Positions 33,751 through 43,792 of a stretch of 64,000 bases of DNA are shown here, in pieces. The position numbers were made by a program, and so were the translations under genes. The notes below the pieces were generated by a model. That model did no database searches. It was not told where the DNA came from and saw nothing but the letters and a program-made list of their open reading frames with translations. Position 1 is the stretch's first letter; the number at the start of each line of letters is the position of its first letter. The stretch lies in contig NZ_CP072389.1 of the NCBI RefSeq assembly GCF_018127785.1, positions 1 through 64,000 on the forward strand, given 5' to 3'. The DNA is from Prevotella scopos JCM 17725 (GTDB lineage Bacteria > Bacteroidota > Bacteroidia > Bacteroidales > Bacteroidaceae).

Positions 33751-35010
33751 TCACATTTTGTGAGTGAGTTCCTCAGCATAAGAAAGTTGAGTATCTTTCC
33801 CCTTTAGGAAGTCGTCGACCTTCATCGGTACAAGGTGGTGAGGCTTAATGCCTTCGCCCTCTAATGGGAAACCCTTAGGAGAATACTTAAAAGGATGACC
33901 GATTGGAATCCAGTAGTACATTCCGTATGTGGTCTTAAACAAACGAGGATTACCACCAGTATCACCCGCAGAAGGCGTACCTACAATGATAGCATCACCA
34001 CTTTCTTTCATTGTTATCAGAAAGCTCTCAGCAGCAGAAACCGTAACAGGTCCTGCCAAGATAATCACCTTGCCCTTATAAGCATCCGCAGAAGGCGACA
34101 TTTTTGTGCCGTCCCAAATCGTCCGTTCACCCTTTATCAGGTGCTGTGCTATGAAATCCCCAACACTACTATTGCCTCCACCATTATGACGAATGTCCAC
34201 TATAAGGAATGGCAGTTGTCTTAAAGACGCAAAAGCTTTGCTGAATTGCTTATCAACTCCATCCACCATACTTCTCACATCTATATATCCAATCTTTGAA
34301 GAAAGTTTCTTCCATGTCACGTCTTGCTCTTTATCCTTTGTAGGAATATACTGAGATTGCAGATGAACGGTGAGCGTTAAAGGTTTACCTTGTCGGATAA
34401 CGTCCAGTTTCTTCACTGAATCCGTATAGCTCCACAGTATATCCTTTGCTGAATACAGGTAACGTGCAGCATCAGTAGATGCAGAAATATACTTGGCATT
34501 ATTAGTTACCCACTTATTTACTGGCACTCCATCCACCGAAACAATCTCATCTTTATCCCGCAAACCAGCTTTAATTGCAGAGTTAGAAGGCTTGTCAACG
34601 AACACCCGATTATCAATCACAATAATTTGATCTCCCTGTATAAACCAAGGTTCCTCTATGGATACATTATCTGCGTGAGCACATTTCAGATTACCAAAGA
34701 ACTCCTTTATCAACAATGAATAAGCCACCTTTGACTGCATAGTATCAAGACGCTGAATGTAGACAGTATGAATCGAATCAAGATTTAGATGCTTCTCATC
34801 TTTATATATATACCGCTCTTTGACGAGGTTGAACATCTCTTCAAAGTCATTTCGGAAATCTTTTGGCTCAACGGGTATCTTGTCTGCATTATATACTTGT
34901 ACATCTTCCCAGTTTAAAGATGTATGTTTCTGATTCCAAACGTAAAGAACAAAGGCTGTAAGTATCAGTCCTAAAAATACAAAGGTAAATAAGATAAGTT
35001 TCTTCATCAT
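33751..35010 (-). CDS. S41-family peptidase, membrane-anchored
   Basis: A 419-residue protease with an N-terminal hydrophobic anchor (about residues 5-25). A central PDZ-like domain (about 135-215, AGLRDKDEIVSVDGVPVNKW) is followed by the S41 catalytic domain (about 235-400). The nucleophile is probably Ser325 in PVTVSAAESF, preceded by the strand-loop FLIVDIRHNGGGNSS and followed by GTPSAGDTGG. It is closer to tricorn-core or interphotoreceptor-type S41 proteins than to CtpA. Substrate unknown. It is monocistronic, with its own promoter at 35,038-35,068. Confidence 0.88.
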   Translation of the reverse strand: MMKKLILFTFVFLGLILTAFVLYVWNQKHTSLNWEDVQVYNADKIPVEPKDFRNDFEEMFNLVKERYIYKDEKHLNLDSIHTVYIQRLDTMQSKVAYSLLIKEFFGNLKCAHADNVSIEEPWFIQGDQIIVIDNRVFVDKPSNSAIKAGLRDKDEIVSVDGVPVNKWVTNNAKYISASTDAARYLYSAKDILWSYTDSVKKLDVIRQGKPLTLTVHLQSQYIPTKDKEQDVTWKKLSSKIGYIDVRSMVDGVDKQFSKAFASLRQLPFLIVDIRHNGGGNSSVGDFIAQHLIKGERTIWDGTKMSPSADAYKGKVIILAGPVTVSAAESFLITMKESGDAIIVGTPSAGDTGGNPRLFKTTYGMYYWIPIGHPFKYSPKGFPLEGEGIKPHHLVPMKVDDFLKGKDTQLSYAEELTHKM

Positions 35011-35037
35011 ATTTAAAATGGCATGATTTGTTTGTCA

Positions 35038-35068
35038 CAAAGATATAAAAAATATATTATACATCAAA
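35038..35068 (-). promoter_or_regulatory. promoter of the S41 peptidase gene
   Basis: On the minus strand TTTG (35068-35065), a 19-bp spacer and TATCTTTG (35045-35038) lie about 28 bp before the start codon. Confidence 0.65.
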
Positions 35069-35202
35069 TTGAAACACATAAATAAGATAAATAAAAGCAT
35101 TTATCTTTTCTGCAAAAGCGCAAGAACCGCTTTGCAGCAAGTCTTTCACTTCTAAGCAACCGAGAAAAACAATAAAACGAAATCAGCAACGTTATACAAT
35201 GT

Positions 35203-37590
35203 ATGAAACGTAAGGATATTCAGAAATACATATTACTACTATTGTTTATGGTGACTGCCCAGTTGGCATTGGCACAATCGTTCACACTGCAAGGGAAGGT
35301 TTCCGACAAGGATGGCAACCCGATTGAGTTGGCTTCAGTCATGGTTGTTTCGCAGGGAAAACTATCGATGACGAACCTTAAAGGCGAGTTCAACATGCAG
35401 TTGCAGAGTGAAGACTCCGTGAAGGTGCGCTTCTCAATGATTGGCTACAAGACCAAGACGAGGGTTCTGGTGCGTCCAAAGGGGAAGCAGACACTGCTCA
35501 TTCAGTTGGCTGACGACAACGCATTGGAGGAGGTTGTAGTGCAAGGTAAAGCTAAACAGCATGGAACAACAGAAGAATTGGATATTCAAAAAAACAAACA
35601 AGGACCCTCTACTACGGGTAATGCCGTAGAAGAGTTGGTACAGACGCAGGCGGGTGTTTCAACCCACTCGGAGCTATCCTCACAATACAATGTGCGTGGC
35701 GGTACGTTTGATGAGAACTCCGTATATATCAATAATGTAGAAGTGTTCCGTCCCTTCCTTGTGCGAAGTGGACAGCAAGAAGGACTTTCTATTATCAATC
35801 CTGACATGGTTGAGAGCGTTGGCTTCTCAACAGGTGGATATGAAGCGAAATATGGTGACAAGATGAGTTCGGCTTTGGACATCACGTATAAGCGTCCGAA
35901 GAAGACAGAAGCATCCGTCTCTGCCTCCCTCTTAGGTGCTAGCGGCTACCTCGGACTGGCTACTAAGAAGTTGACATGGACAAATGGTGTGCGTTATAAA
36001 ACGAATCGTTACCTCCTCGGTTCGCTCCAGACAAAGGGCGAATATCGTCCGTCCTTCCTAGATTACCAGACTTATCTTTCATGGCAACCCAATAAACGCT
36101 GGCAGGTAGATTTCATCGGTAACATCTCTGAAAACCGATATAACTTCCAACCAGAAGACCGTGAGACAAACTTTGGTACGCTGCAGAACGTGAAGAAGTT
36201 CCGTGTCTATTTCGATGGACAAGAGAAAGACCTCTTCCGCACCTTCTTCGGTTCGTTGGCTATCACACGCCATTTGAGTTCACGAACTGATGTTTCCCTC
36301 CTCGCATCGGCCTTCACAACGAAGGAGCAGGAGCGTTATGATATTCAAGGACAGTATTGGCTCACACAGACGGAGACGTCAGAGAACCTCGGCGTGGGTA
36401 CGTTTATGCAACATTCACGTGATTACCTCAATGCAAACGTGAAGAGTCTGAAGCTGATGATGCAGCATCGCACAGGAAAGCATCGAATTGAAGGAGCTGT
36501 GACTTATAAGATTGAGCATATCAAGGAGAACTCTGCAGAGTATGAATATCGTGATTCTGCGGGTTATAACGTACCTCATACGGGTCGTGACTTGAAGATG
36601 ATTTACTCGCTTCGTGCTCGCAATGAACTCAAGGCGAAACGCTTTGAAAGCTATTTGCAGGACACATGGAACTTCCAGACACGCGACTCTGTGCCAACGC
36701 TTTTCACACTGAATTATGGTGTACGCTTTGCGCATTGGGACTTTAATGGCGAGAGTCTGTTCTCTCCACGTGCGTCGCTGTCCATCACTCCTGGCAGAAA
36801 CCGCAACCTTAGCTTCCGCATTGCAGGTGGTATCTACTATCAGGCACCTTTCTATAAGGAGCTTCGCGACACGTCTATCGTCAATGGTGTCACCTATGCA
36901 ACGCTCAATCAGAAGATTCGTGCACAGCAGTCTATCCACGCATTAGCAGGTATGACCTATCGCTTTGAAATGTTAGGTCGTCCGTTTAAGTTCACTGCTG
37001 AGGCTTATTATAAAGCCCTCTCACGTCTCGTCCCTTACTCAGTTGACAATGTGAAGGTGACCTATTATGGTGAAAATACAGCCTCAGGACACGCCACGGG
37101 TCTCGACCTTAAACTCTTCGGCGAGTTCGTTCCAGGGGCTGATTCCTGGCTGACACTTAGTGTGATGAATACCAGCATGACCCTGAATGGTAAGCGTATT
37201 CCGCTTCCAACCGATCAACGTTATGCGCTCAACCTCTATTTCACGGACTTCTTCCCAGGCTCAACACGTTGGCGTATGTCGCTGAAACTGGCTTATGCGG
37301 ATGGTTTGCCGTTCTCTGCTCCGCACCAAGAACTGGAGAATAACACCTTCCGAGCACCTGCTTATAAACGTGCAGACATCGGTATGAGTTATCGACTCTT
37401 AGACAACCACGATGGGCATCGCAACATTATCTTTAAGAATATCTGGCTTGGCCTTGATTGTCTGAACCTCTTCGGTATCAATAACGTCAACTCTTATTAT
37501 TGGGTGACAGACATCGCCGGACAGCAGTATGCTGTGCCAAACTACCTCACAGGGCGACAGATTAACGGAAGACTTACGATTGATTTTTAA
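35203..37590 (+). CDS. TonB-dependent receptor, non-SusC type
   Basis: A 795-residue outer-membrane receptor. It has a signal peptide ending AQLALAQ (about residue 25), a carboxypeptidase-regulatory-like domain (LQGKVSDKDGNPIELASVMV), a TonB-box-like EEVVVQG, a plug (VEELVQTQAGVSTHSELSSQ, YNVRGGTFDENSVYIN) and a barrel ending in Phe (GRLTIDF). It is shorter than SusC proteins and has no SusD neighbour, so a siderophore, vitamin or peptide ligand is as likely as a glycan. It is convergent with the M16 peptidase gene, about 100 bp away. Confidence 0.92.
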   Translation: MKRKDIQKYILLLLFMVTAQLALAQSFTLQGKVSDKDGNPIELASVMVVSQGKLSMTNLKGEFNMQLQSEDSVKVRFSMIGYKTKTRVLVRPKGKQTLLIQLADDNALEEVVVQGKAKQHGTTEELDIQKNKQGPSTTGNAVEELVQTQAGVSTHSELSSQYNVRGGTFDENSVYINNVEVFRPFLVRSGQQEGLSIINPDMVESVGFSTGGYEAKYGDKMSSALDITYKRPKKTEASVSASLLGASGYLGLATKKLTWTNGVRYKTNRYLLGSLQTKGEYRPSFLDYQTYLSWQPNKRWQVDFIGNISENRYNFQPEDRETNFGTLQNVKKFRVYFDGQEKDLFRTFFGSLAITRHLSSRTDVSLLASAFTTKEQERYDIQGQYWLTQTETSENLGVGTFMQHSRDYLNANVKSLKLMMQHRTGKHRIEGAVTYKIEHIKENSAEYEYRDSAGYNVPHTGRDLKMIYSLRARNELKAKRFESYLQDTWNFQTRDSVPTLFTLNYGVRFAHWDFNGESLFSPRASLSITPGRNRNLSFRIAGGIYYQAPFYKELRDTSIVNGVTYATLNQKIRAQQSIHALAGMTYRFEMLGRPFKFTAEAYYKALSRLVPYSVDNVKVTYYGENTASGHATGLDLKLFGEFVPGADSWLTLSVMNTSMTLNGKRIPLPTDQRYALNLYFTDFFPGSTRWRMSLKLAYADGLPFSAPHQELENNTFRAPAYKRADIGMSYRLLDNHDGHRNIIFKNIWLGLDCLNLFGINNVNSYYWVTDIAGQQYAVPNYLTGRQINGRLTIDF

Positions 37591-37597
37591 ATAGTAT

Positions 37598-37640
37598 TTA
37601 GTTGACGAGTTGACGAGTTTTCAGTTGACGAGTTATATGC
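37598..37640. repeat. TTGACGAGTT simple repeat tract
   Basis: AGTTGACGAGTTGACGAGTT and a further AGTTGACGAGTT lie in the gap between two convergent genes. Similar tracts occur at about 24,415-24,480, 32,210-32,260 and 58,415-58,440. Confidence 0.7.
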
Positions 37641-37691
37641 AGCAATAAACATAACAAACGAAAGTAATCATAATTATGAATTGTGATTTAA

Positions 37692-40517
37692 CTAGGTTTT
37701 CAGTGACTTGCTTGTCATCGTAACCTCAATACGATTCTTTTGATCGAGGAGTTGTTTGAGGATTTGTCTTACGTCTTCCACTGTCATTCCCTCAACGATC
37801 TTCCTGAAATCGGTGTCGATATCATTACCATTGTAAAGGTCATTGTACAGCACAAGCTCCCAATAGTTGTTCATTTCCAACACTTGGTTATACACTTTCA
37901 GTTCATACGCTTTCACCTTATCAAGATCTGTTTGCGATGGCCCTTCTGTAGCCATCTTCTCTAATTGTTCGTAGATAATTGGCATGAGTGAAGCGTACTT
38001 ATCTGGATCGGTCTGAAAGGCAATGCGCAAGATAGCTTCGTCATTTGGATGATGCTGCAGTAAGGCGGACACCTGTACATTATAAGTTCCACCTTTCTCC
38101 TCGCGTACTTTCTCCGTATAAACGATGCGGAGCAATTGTACAGCGGCATCGAGCAGTATATCGTTACGTGTGTTATAATCAATTACTCCTTTCACCACGA
38201 GGGTTGTTGTGGCTGAAGGTGTCTTCTGTTCTTTGGTAAAGACCTTTCTAATCATACCATTAAGGAGTTTCGCACCATGAGTGCCGACAGTTTCAAATCT
38301 GTCATTTGAGGGTAGGGTAGCAACGTATTTACAGAGTATTGGGCGTAGTCGGTCCATGTCGATGTTGCCTGTAAGGATAAGTTGGAAGTCAGCGGCATTG
38401 CCAAAACGCTCCTTGTAAATTTGCAAGATGCGCTCATAGTTCACCTTCTGAAGCATCCCTACGTCTATAGATTTCAGTCTGTCGCTGTTGTATGCAATAT
38501 GATGCAGACTGTCATTATACGCAATCATTGGATTAACATGTGCATTCGTGAGGAATTCCTCCTGTTGTGCCATCATGTTCTGATAGGCCTCTGTGTCCTT
38601 CCTCGGTTGTGCAAAGTAGAGATATAACAACTGAAAAAGGGTCTCCATGTCCTTGACATTGGAGGAACCATTCATTCCTTCCGTCTCATCATCAATGTAC
38701 GGACTTATTGACACAGACTTCCCTGCCAACATCTTCTCCAGTGTTAGGTCATCAAACCTTCCTACTCCACCTATCGTCGCACCTGAGATAAGGTAAGCAA
38801 GGTTAGGCATCTCCTCATCAGTGTACATATCTTTACCTCCCAGACTGAACATTTTCAGTCTCACTTCATCATCTTCAAAGGATGTAGGACGAACATACAC
38901 ATGTACGCCATTCGACAGTTCTAACTCTGTATAACCATACTTATATTTCTTCTCAGCAACAATACGTCCGGCAGCAGGCTGGTCCTGTATGAGTTCTGAA
39001 GGCAATTGCTTATCTTGGTAAGGTTCGTAGGTCTTCTCTTGAGCGTTGAGGATGAGCTTTTCTATCTCTTGCTTTGATGGGAGAACAACCCCTTTCTTCT
39101 CAGGTCCATAAAGTGTCACGACTTGATTCTTATTCGAAATGATTTCGCGTGCAAGCTGGTTGATGTCGGCAAGTGTCACGACACTATCAAGACGTTTTGT
39201 TAATTGTAGTTCAACGACAGGGTCTATGATAGGTTCCGCCTCCAGAAAGTTCTCCACACAAGCTTCCACAAAGTCGCCATTCTTCCGTTTCAGTCGGTCG
39301 TTATAACCACTTTCAGCAAAGGAGAGCATTTCCGCCTTACCACGCTTCAGTTCCTGCTCAGTGAAGCCCATACTTCTTGCGCGTTCAACCTCGCCAACAA
39401 TGGTCTGAATACCATCCTCCATCCTGCTTTCTTTTAGTACACCCGACACTTCGAACGCCTCTTTCGTAGATGCCATAAAGAAGTTCCCATCACGCACGGA
39501 TGCTGAGATGAAGGGTGCATCAGTCTTTCGTGCGTATTCATCAAGACGATCGTTGATAAGCATTCTCACAATACTTGTTTTGTATTTGTCGGCGAATGAC
39601 TGCAACGACTTGCGCTCCTTGCGTGGTGTAGCATCTCGTTTCATGTAGAGTGTGAAGTTAACCGTGGGTTGTTCTTTGTCAGTTGCTGTAAAGAGCAGCA
39701 TCTTCTTGTTATCGGCTACGGGATAGAAGATACGTTCAGCAGCATGTTCAGGCATCGGGATGGTGTCGAAGAGTGCTTTTATTTTCCGTTCTATCTGGTC
39801 TTCATCAATATCCCCCACAACGATAATTGCCTGCAAGTCGGGACGATACCACTTGTGATAATAGTTGCGAAGTGCTTGATAAGGGAAAGTCCTAATGATG
39901 TTCATGTCGCCAATCGGCATGCAGTCGGCATATTTTGTACCAGCATAGATAACAGGCATAGAGGCTTCCGCAAGTCGTTGTATGGCCAGTCCCATCCGAC
40001 GTGTGCGCCACTCTTCCTCAACGACGCCACGTTCTTTGTCAATCTCGTCTGCGGTAAGCAGTAGATTATGGCTCCAATCATGGAGTATCAGCAGGCACGA
40101 GTCCACGATTCCTTCCCTTTTTACAGGGGCAGAAGAGATATTATAAACCGTCTGGTCAACACTAGTGTATGCGTTGAGGTTGGTTCCGAACTGAATACCT
40201 ACTCCCTCACACCATTTTACAATCCCCGGCTTTCTGTCGTTGCCAGGGAAGTTGCGTGTCCCATTGAAAGCCATGTGCTCGAGGAAGTGAGCAAGTCCAC
40301 GTTGGTTCGGTTCCTCAAGAATCGAGCCTACATGTTGTGCTATATAGAAGTCGGCAACGCCCTTTGTTTGGTCGTTATGACGTATATAATAGGTCAATCC
40401 ATTGGAAAGTTTACCTTTCCTGATGGTTTTGTCTTGATCAATCGTGTTGTTCTGGCCCATCATACAGCCAGAAACAAGCATGAAAATAAGTATTAGGATT
40501 TGTTTCTTAGATTTCAT
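37692..40517 (-). CDS. M16-family zinc metallopeptidase (pitrilysin-type)
   Basis: A 941-residue protease with a lipoprotein-like signal (MLVSGC about 14-19). The inverted zinc motif HxxEH is GLAHFLEHMAFNGTRNF near residue 80, and the distal Glu is in ERGVVEEEWRTRR. The second, inactive M16 half follows, starting at about residue 530 (YTELELSNGVHVYV). M16 enzymes enclose and cut peptides or small unfolded proteins. It is the last gene of a minus-strand cluster that also encodes a TonB-dependent receptor, so it probably works in the periplasm on imported substrate. Confidence 0.93.
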   Translation of the reverse strand: MKSKKQILILIFMLVSGCMMGQNNTIDQDKTIRKGKLSNGLTYYIRHNDQTKGVADFYIAQHVGSILEEPNQRGLAHFLEHMAFNGTRNFPGNDRKPGIVKWCEGVGIQFGTNLNAYTSVDQTVYNISSAPVKREGIVDSCLLILHDWSHNLLLTADEIDKERGVVEEEWRTRRMGLAIQRLAEASMPVIYAGTKYADCMPIGDMNIIRTFPYQALRNYYHKWYRPDLQAIIVVGDIDEDQIERKIKALFDTIPMPEHAAERIFYPVADNKKMLLFTATDKEQPTVNFTLYMKRDATPRKERKSLQSFADKYKTSIVRMLINDRLDEYARKTDAPFISASVRDGNFFMASTKEAFEVSGVLKESRMEDGIQTIVGEVERARSMGFTEQELKRGKAEMLSFAESGYNDRLKRKNGDFVEACVENFLEAEPIIDPVVELQLTKRLDSVVTLADINQLAREIISNKNQVVTLYGPEKKGVVLPSKQEIEKLILNAQEKTYEPYQDKQLPSELIQDQPAAGRIVAEKKYKYGYTELELSNGVHVYVRPTSFEDDEVRLKMFSLGGKDMYTDEEMPNLAYLISGATIGGVGRFDDLTLEKMLAGKSVSISPYIDDETEGMNGSSNVKDMETLFQLLYLYFAQPRKDTEAYQNMMAQQEEFLTNAHVNPMIAYNDSLHHIAYNSDRLKSIDVGMLQKVNYERILQIYKERFGNAADFQLILTGNIDMDRLRPILCKYVATLPSNDRFETVGTHGAKLLNGMIRKVFTKEQKTPSATTTLVVKGVIDYNTRNDILLDAAVQLLRIVYTEKVREEKGGTYNVQVSALLQHHPNDEAILRIAFQTDPDKYASLMPIIYEQLEKMATEGPSQTDLDKVKAYELKVYNQVLEMNNYWELVLYNDLYNGNDIDTDFRKIVEGMTVEDVRQILKQLLDQKNRIEVTMTSKSLKT

Positions 40518-40573
40518 TGTATGTCTTTACTTATTGTTTATCGGTTGACGGAAGCACGTAGCAAACTCATTCC

Positions 40574-41809
40574 TCACTTCTTCCGCAGATAAGTAGGAAC
40601 TGCATTGGGTTCAAAGTCATTGGACGAATTGTTCGTATCTATCCATTTATTGCCATCTTTCTTCCTCACTACCGCTTTGTTATATCGAGTCTCATCGAAA
40701 TCAACATGACCACAATAAGTGAATCCCTTGTCTAGAATGGGCGATACAAGGTTCCATTCATGGACTGTTGGTACAGCAAGATTTACGGCATCAACGATCC
40801 ATGGGTTAGGCATGAAATATTCTTTTTCATCCATCGGAATGACATAGTCACCTTGTCTGAAGATATAGCCAAACTTATAGCGATAACCCTTCATGTAAGT
40901 TTCCATGTCAACCATTGGACGGGCTAGTGCGTAACTTTTTACGCCTCTGGTGTGCATGACGAAGGTACCATCAAAGTTCCCATACCAGTTTTCAAGGTTT
41001 TCAATCTTAGAGTTGTCTTGGTCGCCTTCAGGGTCGGAAGTCTTATCGAAGATTTCAAATTCAGCACTACTAAGGTCGAAAGAGTTCGGATTGATGGGAC
41101 GATGGTCAATAGCAGTCAACGCAATCGTAAGTTCCTCACCTGGTTTTACGGGGTGTTGCTTTCCAGTTCCTGGAATGACATATATAGCGTCAATCGTCAT
41201 AGCTTCGTTCATGATGTTAGGTTGATAGTCGTGCTTGTCATCGCTAGTAAAGAAGCTTTCAATGAACGCTAACCCATCAGCGTACATGGTGGTATCACTA
41301 TTGTTGCCTATCTTTATATACTGGTCATCGGTGTACATGAAGCCCTTCGGTGTTGTTGTGCCCGTGAAGAATATCTCGGTAATGATAAATCCTTCCTGTG
41401 CTGTATATACGTCCAGTGCTAAGTTTGTAGCCGTTGAGGTCGATTGGATGGCAATATTGTCACGTCTAGCCTTCACGTTTGCCTTGATTTGCTTGCCATT
41501 CAGCTGATAGGTGATAGTACCATTCACGCTGATGTTATAGACTCCTTCAGGTACTGACATACTTGCCTTAAGTTTCTCATCCGTTGTAAGGAAGGACGCC
41601 ACGTCATATTTCTGTCGGGTTTTTATGTTTGTCATTACCGCCTTTGCGTCTGCAAGTTGTGCGTCCTTGATGTTCAGAGGTAGCTGGAGCGTAATCTCAT
41701 GTTCGACAACTTTTCCCTGTGTCTCTACTTCTTTATATTCGTTGCAGGCTATGAGCACTATTCCTGTCAATAGCAACAGAAGGAGATGGGGCTTGAGTTT
41801 TGTTTTCAT
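40574..41809 (-). CDS. DUF4876-type surface lipoprotein
   Basis: A 411-residue lipoprotein (lipobox VLIAC). An N-terminal beta-sandwich-like domain (about 35-135, VEHEITLQLPLNIKD to ATNLALDVY) precedes a larger domain with GFIITEIFFTGTTTPKGF and YIKIGNNSDTTMYADG. That layout resembles DUF4876 and lamin-tail-like domains and is probably ligand-binding at the surface. It lies between the M16 peptidase and the beta-barrel gene, 56 bp from the former. Its N-terminal domain resembles the small lipoprotein at 43,412. Family call moderate; function unknown. Confidence 0.7.
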   Translation of the reverse strand: MKTKLKPHLLLLLLTGIVLIACNEYKEVETQGKVVEHEITLQLPLNIKDAQLADAKAVMTNIKTRQKYDVASFLTTDEKLKASMSVPEGVYNISVNGTITYQLNGKQIKANVKARRDNIAIQSTSTATNLALDVYTAQEGFIITEIFFTGTTTPKGFMYTDDQYIKIGNNSDTTMYADGLAFIESFFTSDDKHDYQPNIMNEAMTIDAIYVIPGTGKQHPVKPGEELTIALTAIDHRPINPNSFDLSSAEFEIFDKTSDPEGDQDNSKIENLENWYGNFDGTFVMHTRGVKSYALARPMVDMETYMKGYRYKFGYIFRQGDYVIPMDEKEYFMPNPWIVDAVNLAVPTVHEWNLVSPILDKGFTYCGHVDFDETRYNKAVVRKKDGNKWIDTNNSSNDFEPNAVPTYLRKK

Positions 41810-41846
41810 TTTATGCTTTATCTGATTAATATTCGTTCTTTATCAT

Positions 41847-43412
41847 TTAGAAAGCTACGCCAACAGTGGCATTGAGGAGGTTTTGTTTGATATGCTTCGT
41901 CCGTTCATGTTGGATGTCAGTAGATAGAAACAGTCCCACGCCTCCCCACTTCTTAGGATAATAAAAACCATCGATGGAGATGCCAAAAGTCATGCGGTTG
42001 GCAGTCATTGACGCATAGGTCTCATTGATAAGGTCGGTTATCTTGCTGTCCATCCATGCGTAGGGCATCACAATCCGTTTGGAGCGATTATGATAATAGG
42101 CCATGTGCCCCTTCCATGCTACGAGCCATTGCTGTTTACTATGCCACATCCATTGCCAGCTGAATGCACCATACGATTTTGTAAAAGCCATTTCGCGTCT
42201 CAGGTCAACATAGGTGGCTAGGTCGTCAATGAAGCCTATGCGCATCGATAAGGTAAGGTTTCGGCTTTTACCCACGTTGAGTTTTCCACCAAGATAGTAA
42301 TCGTATCGGTTAGCAGCGAACATAGAGAGACTGATTAGCGAACGATATTCCGTACTTGACGAACTTCCTGCAATATGTTCCTTGCCGTTTCTTCGCTCCG
42401 CATCAATGCCTACGAAAGTTGTCCAACCTATCTTTTTGTCGTTAATCCATCCTGTTCTTACATTCAGTTTGCTTGTTTCCAAGCGTGTAATTGGTAGTGC
42501 ATTAAGTTCCGTCAGAATGTTTTCGTAGGGCATGAAATGACCTTCAACTGACAGGTAAGCCCCTGACTTACCCCTGACAGGTGTCATCTGGACATCAGCC
42601 ATGATACCAGTCCCTTTGTAATAAGCCGAACGGACAGCTCCTGCAAAGCGCACATAGTCGGTCCCGAGACCTGTCATGTGATATTCTGGAATCACGCCCA
42701 AGGGGTTATAGAAGTCAACGTTATTGGTTTGTTTATAAGTTCTTGTGCCCACACCCACTCCCATCAGGTAGTCCTTCCATTCATAGTTTGCACCCATACG
42801 GATAGTCAGGTCGGTAGCGATGCCACGTGGACGAGGGTCGATGGTGCGGTACTCATGTTCCGCTCTGAAATCAATCAAGGCTCCGAGGGACCATCTGTTT
42901 ATCCGCACGGCATATCCTCCATTGAATGAATAACGTTCATTTTCCATGTTCCCCCCAACTGTGTCAGCCATGACGTAGGGATAAAGGAGGTCGTAATCAG
43001 AGGTGGAATTGAAGTGGATATGACGCTTCCTACCAGTCTGATAAGCTGCTCCACCCCACACCGTGTTGCGCTCGTCAAGGCGAAGGTAGGAGGTGACGTA
43101 GGCTGAAAGCAGCGTATGCCCATCCCCATTCTGTGCCTGAAAAGCCTTGTTGGCGTTCCTGTAGCTAAAGTGCGCGCCAGCCTGTGTAATAGAGGAGTGG
43201 TAAGCTGTTTGCATGAAGGCAGGATTCCTTCTCGATACAGCCATCACCTGACTCCACTCATGCAGGTGTTCAACAACTGCAAGGCTGTCTTTTTCCTGTC
43301 CTCTGGCTACTATTGACACCCAAATGACAGCTAACAACAAACATAATAATCTTCTCTTTCGTATCATTTTATAAACCGGAGCATAGGGAATAATCGATTC
43401 TTTACCTATCAT
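41847..43412 (-). CDS. DUF6850-type outer-membrane beta-barrel protein
   Basis: A 521-residue exported protein from the ATG at 43412, which overlaps the upstream stop as TGATG. An ATG at 43367 would begin directly at the signal peptide (MIRKRRLLCLLLAVIWVSIVARG) and is also possible. The mature protein is made of amphipathic strands with alternating aromatic residues and ends in Phe (ATVGVAF), as barrel proteins do. It has no plug or TonB box. It probably forms an outer-membrane channel or assembly partner for the adjacent receptor. Confidence 0.7.
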   Translation of the reverse strand: MIGKESIIPYAPVYKMIRKRRLLCLLLAVIWVSIVARGQEKDSLAVVEHLHEWSQVMAVSRRNPAFMQTAYHSSITQAGAHFSYRNANKAFQAQNGDGHTLLSAYVTSYLRLDERNTVWGGAAYQTGRKRHIHFNSTSDYDLLYPYVMADTVGGNMENERYSFNGGYAVRINRWSLGALIDFRAEHEYRTIDPRPRGIATDLTIRMGANYEWKDYLMGVGVGTRTYKQTNNVDFYNPLGVIPEYHMTGLGTDYVRFAGAVRSAYYKGTGIMADVQMTPVRGKSGAYLSVEGHFMPYENILTELNALPITRLETSKLNVRTGWINDKKIGWTTFVGIDAERRNGKEHIAGSSSSTEYRSLISLSMFAANRYDYYLGGKLNVGKSRNLTLSMRIGFIDDLATYVDLRREMAFTKSYGAFSWQWMWHSKQQWLVAWKGHMAYYHNRSKRIVMPYAWMDSKITDLINETYASMTANRMTFGISIDGFYYPKKWGGVGLFLSTDIQHERTKHIKQNLLNATVGVAF

Positions 43413-43792
43413 CACATAAATATCACGGGTGCGGTTACCTGTGTAGGATGATTGATGATTTCGACATAATCCTTCGATGAACGGAAGTTCTTAACCACTT
43501 CTTTACCATTCCGCTCACGACACAGCATCGTTCCTTCTACATCAAGCATATAGGTTCCTCGTAACACTTCGAGCCTGACGGTCGCATTATTGAAGTCAGA
43601 TGACGCGTAAGTACGTCCGTTCGAGAGGTTTCTCAGCGACGTTGTTCCCTGTATCTTAAGCGGCGTGATGCTGTCGTTAGTCTGTAAGGTTATGTCAACT
43701 TGCGTATAATAATCATCTTCTTGTTGTTCACAGGCGGTAGTAATTACTACGACTATGAGTGAAAGGAATAGGGTAAAAGCATTCTTTTTCAT
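43412..43792 (-). CDS. small lipoprotein
   Basis: A 126-residue lipoprotein (lipobox ITTAC, Cys21). The mature part is one beta-sandwich-like domain: VDITLQTNDSITPLKIQG, then a LEVLRGTYMLDVEGT strand pair and an NGKEVVKNFRS segment. It parallels the N-terminal domain of the DUF4876-type protein at 40,574 (ITLQLPL, VPEGVYNISVNGT, NGKQIKANVKA). Both ends overlap neighbouring genes by a few bases, so translation is coupled to the receptor and the barrel protein. It probably has a surface accessory role. Confidence 0.65.
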   Translation of the reverse strand: MKKNAFTLFLSLIVVVITTACEQQEDDYYTQVDITLQTNDSITPLKIQGTTSLRNLSNGRTYASSDFNNATVRLEVLRGTYMLDVEGTMLCRERNGKEVVKNFRSSKDYVEIINHPTQVTAPVIFM

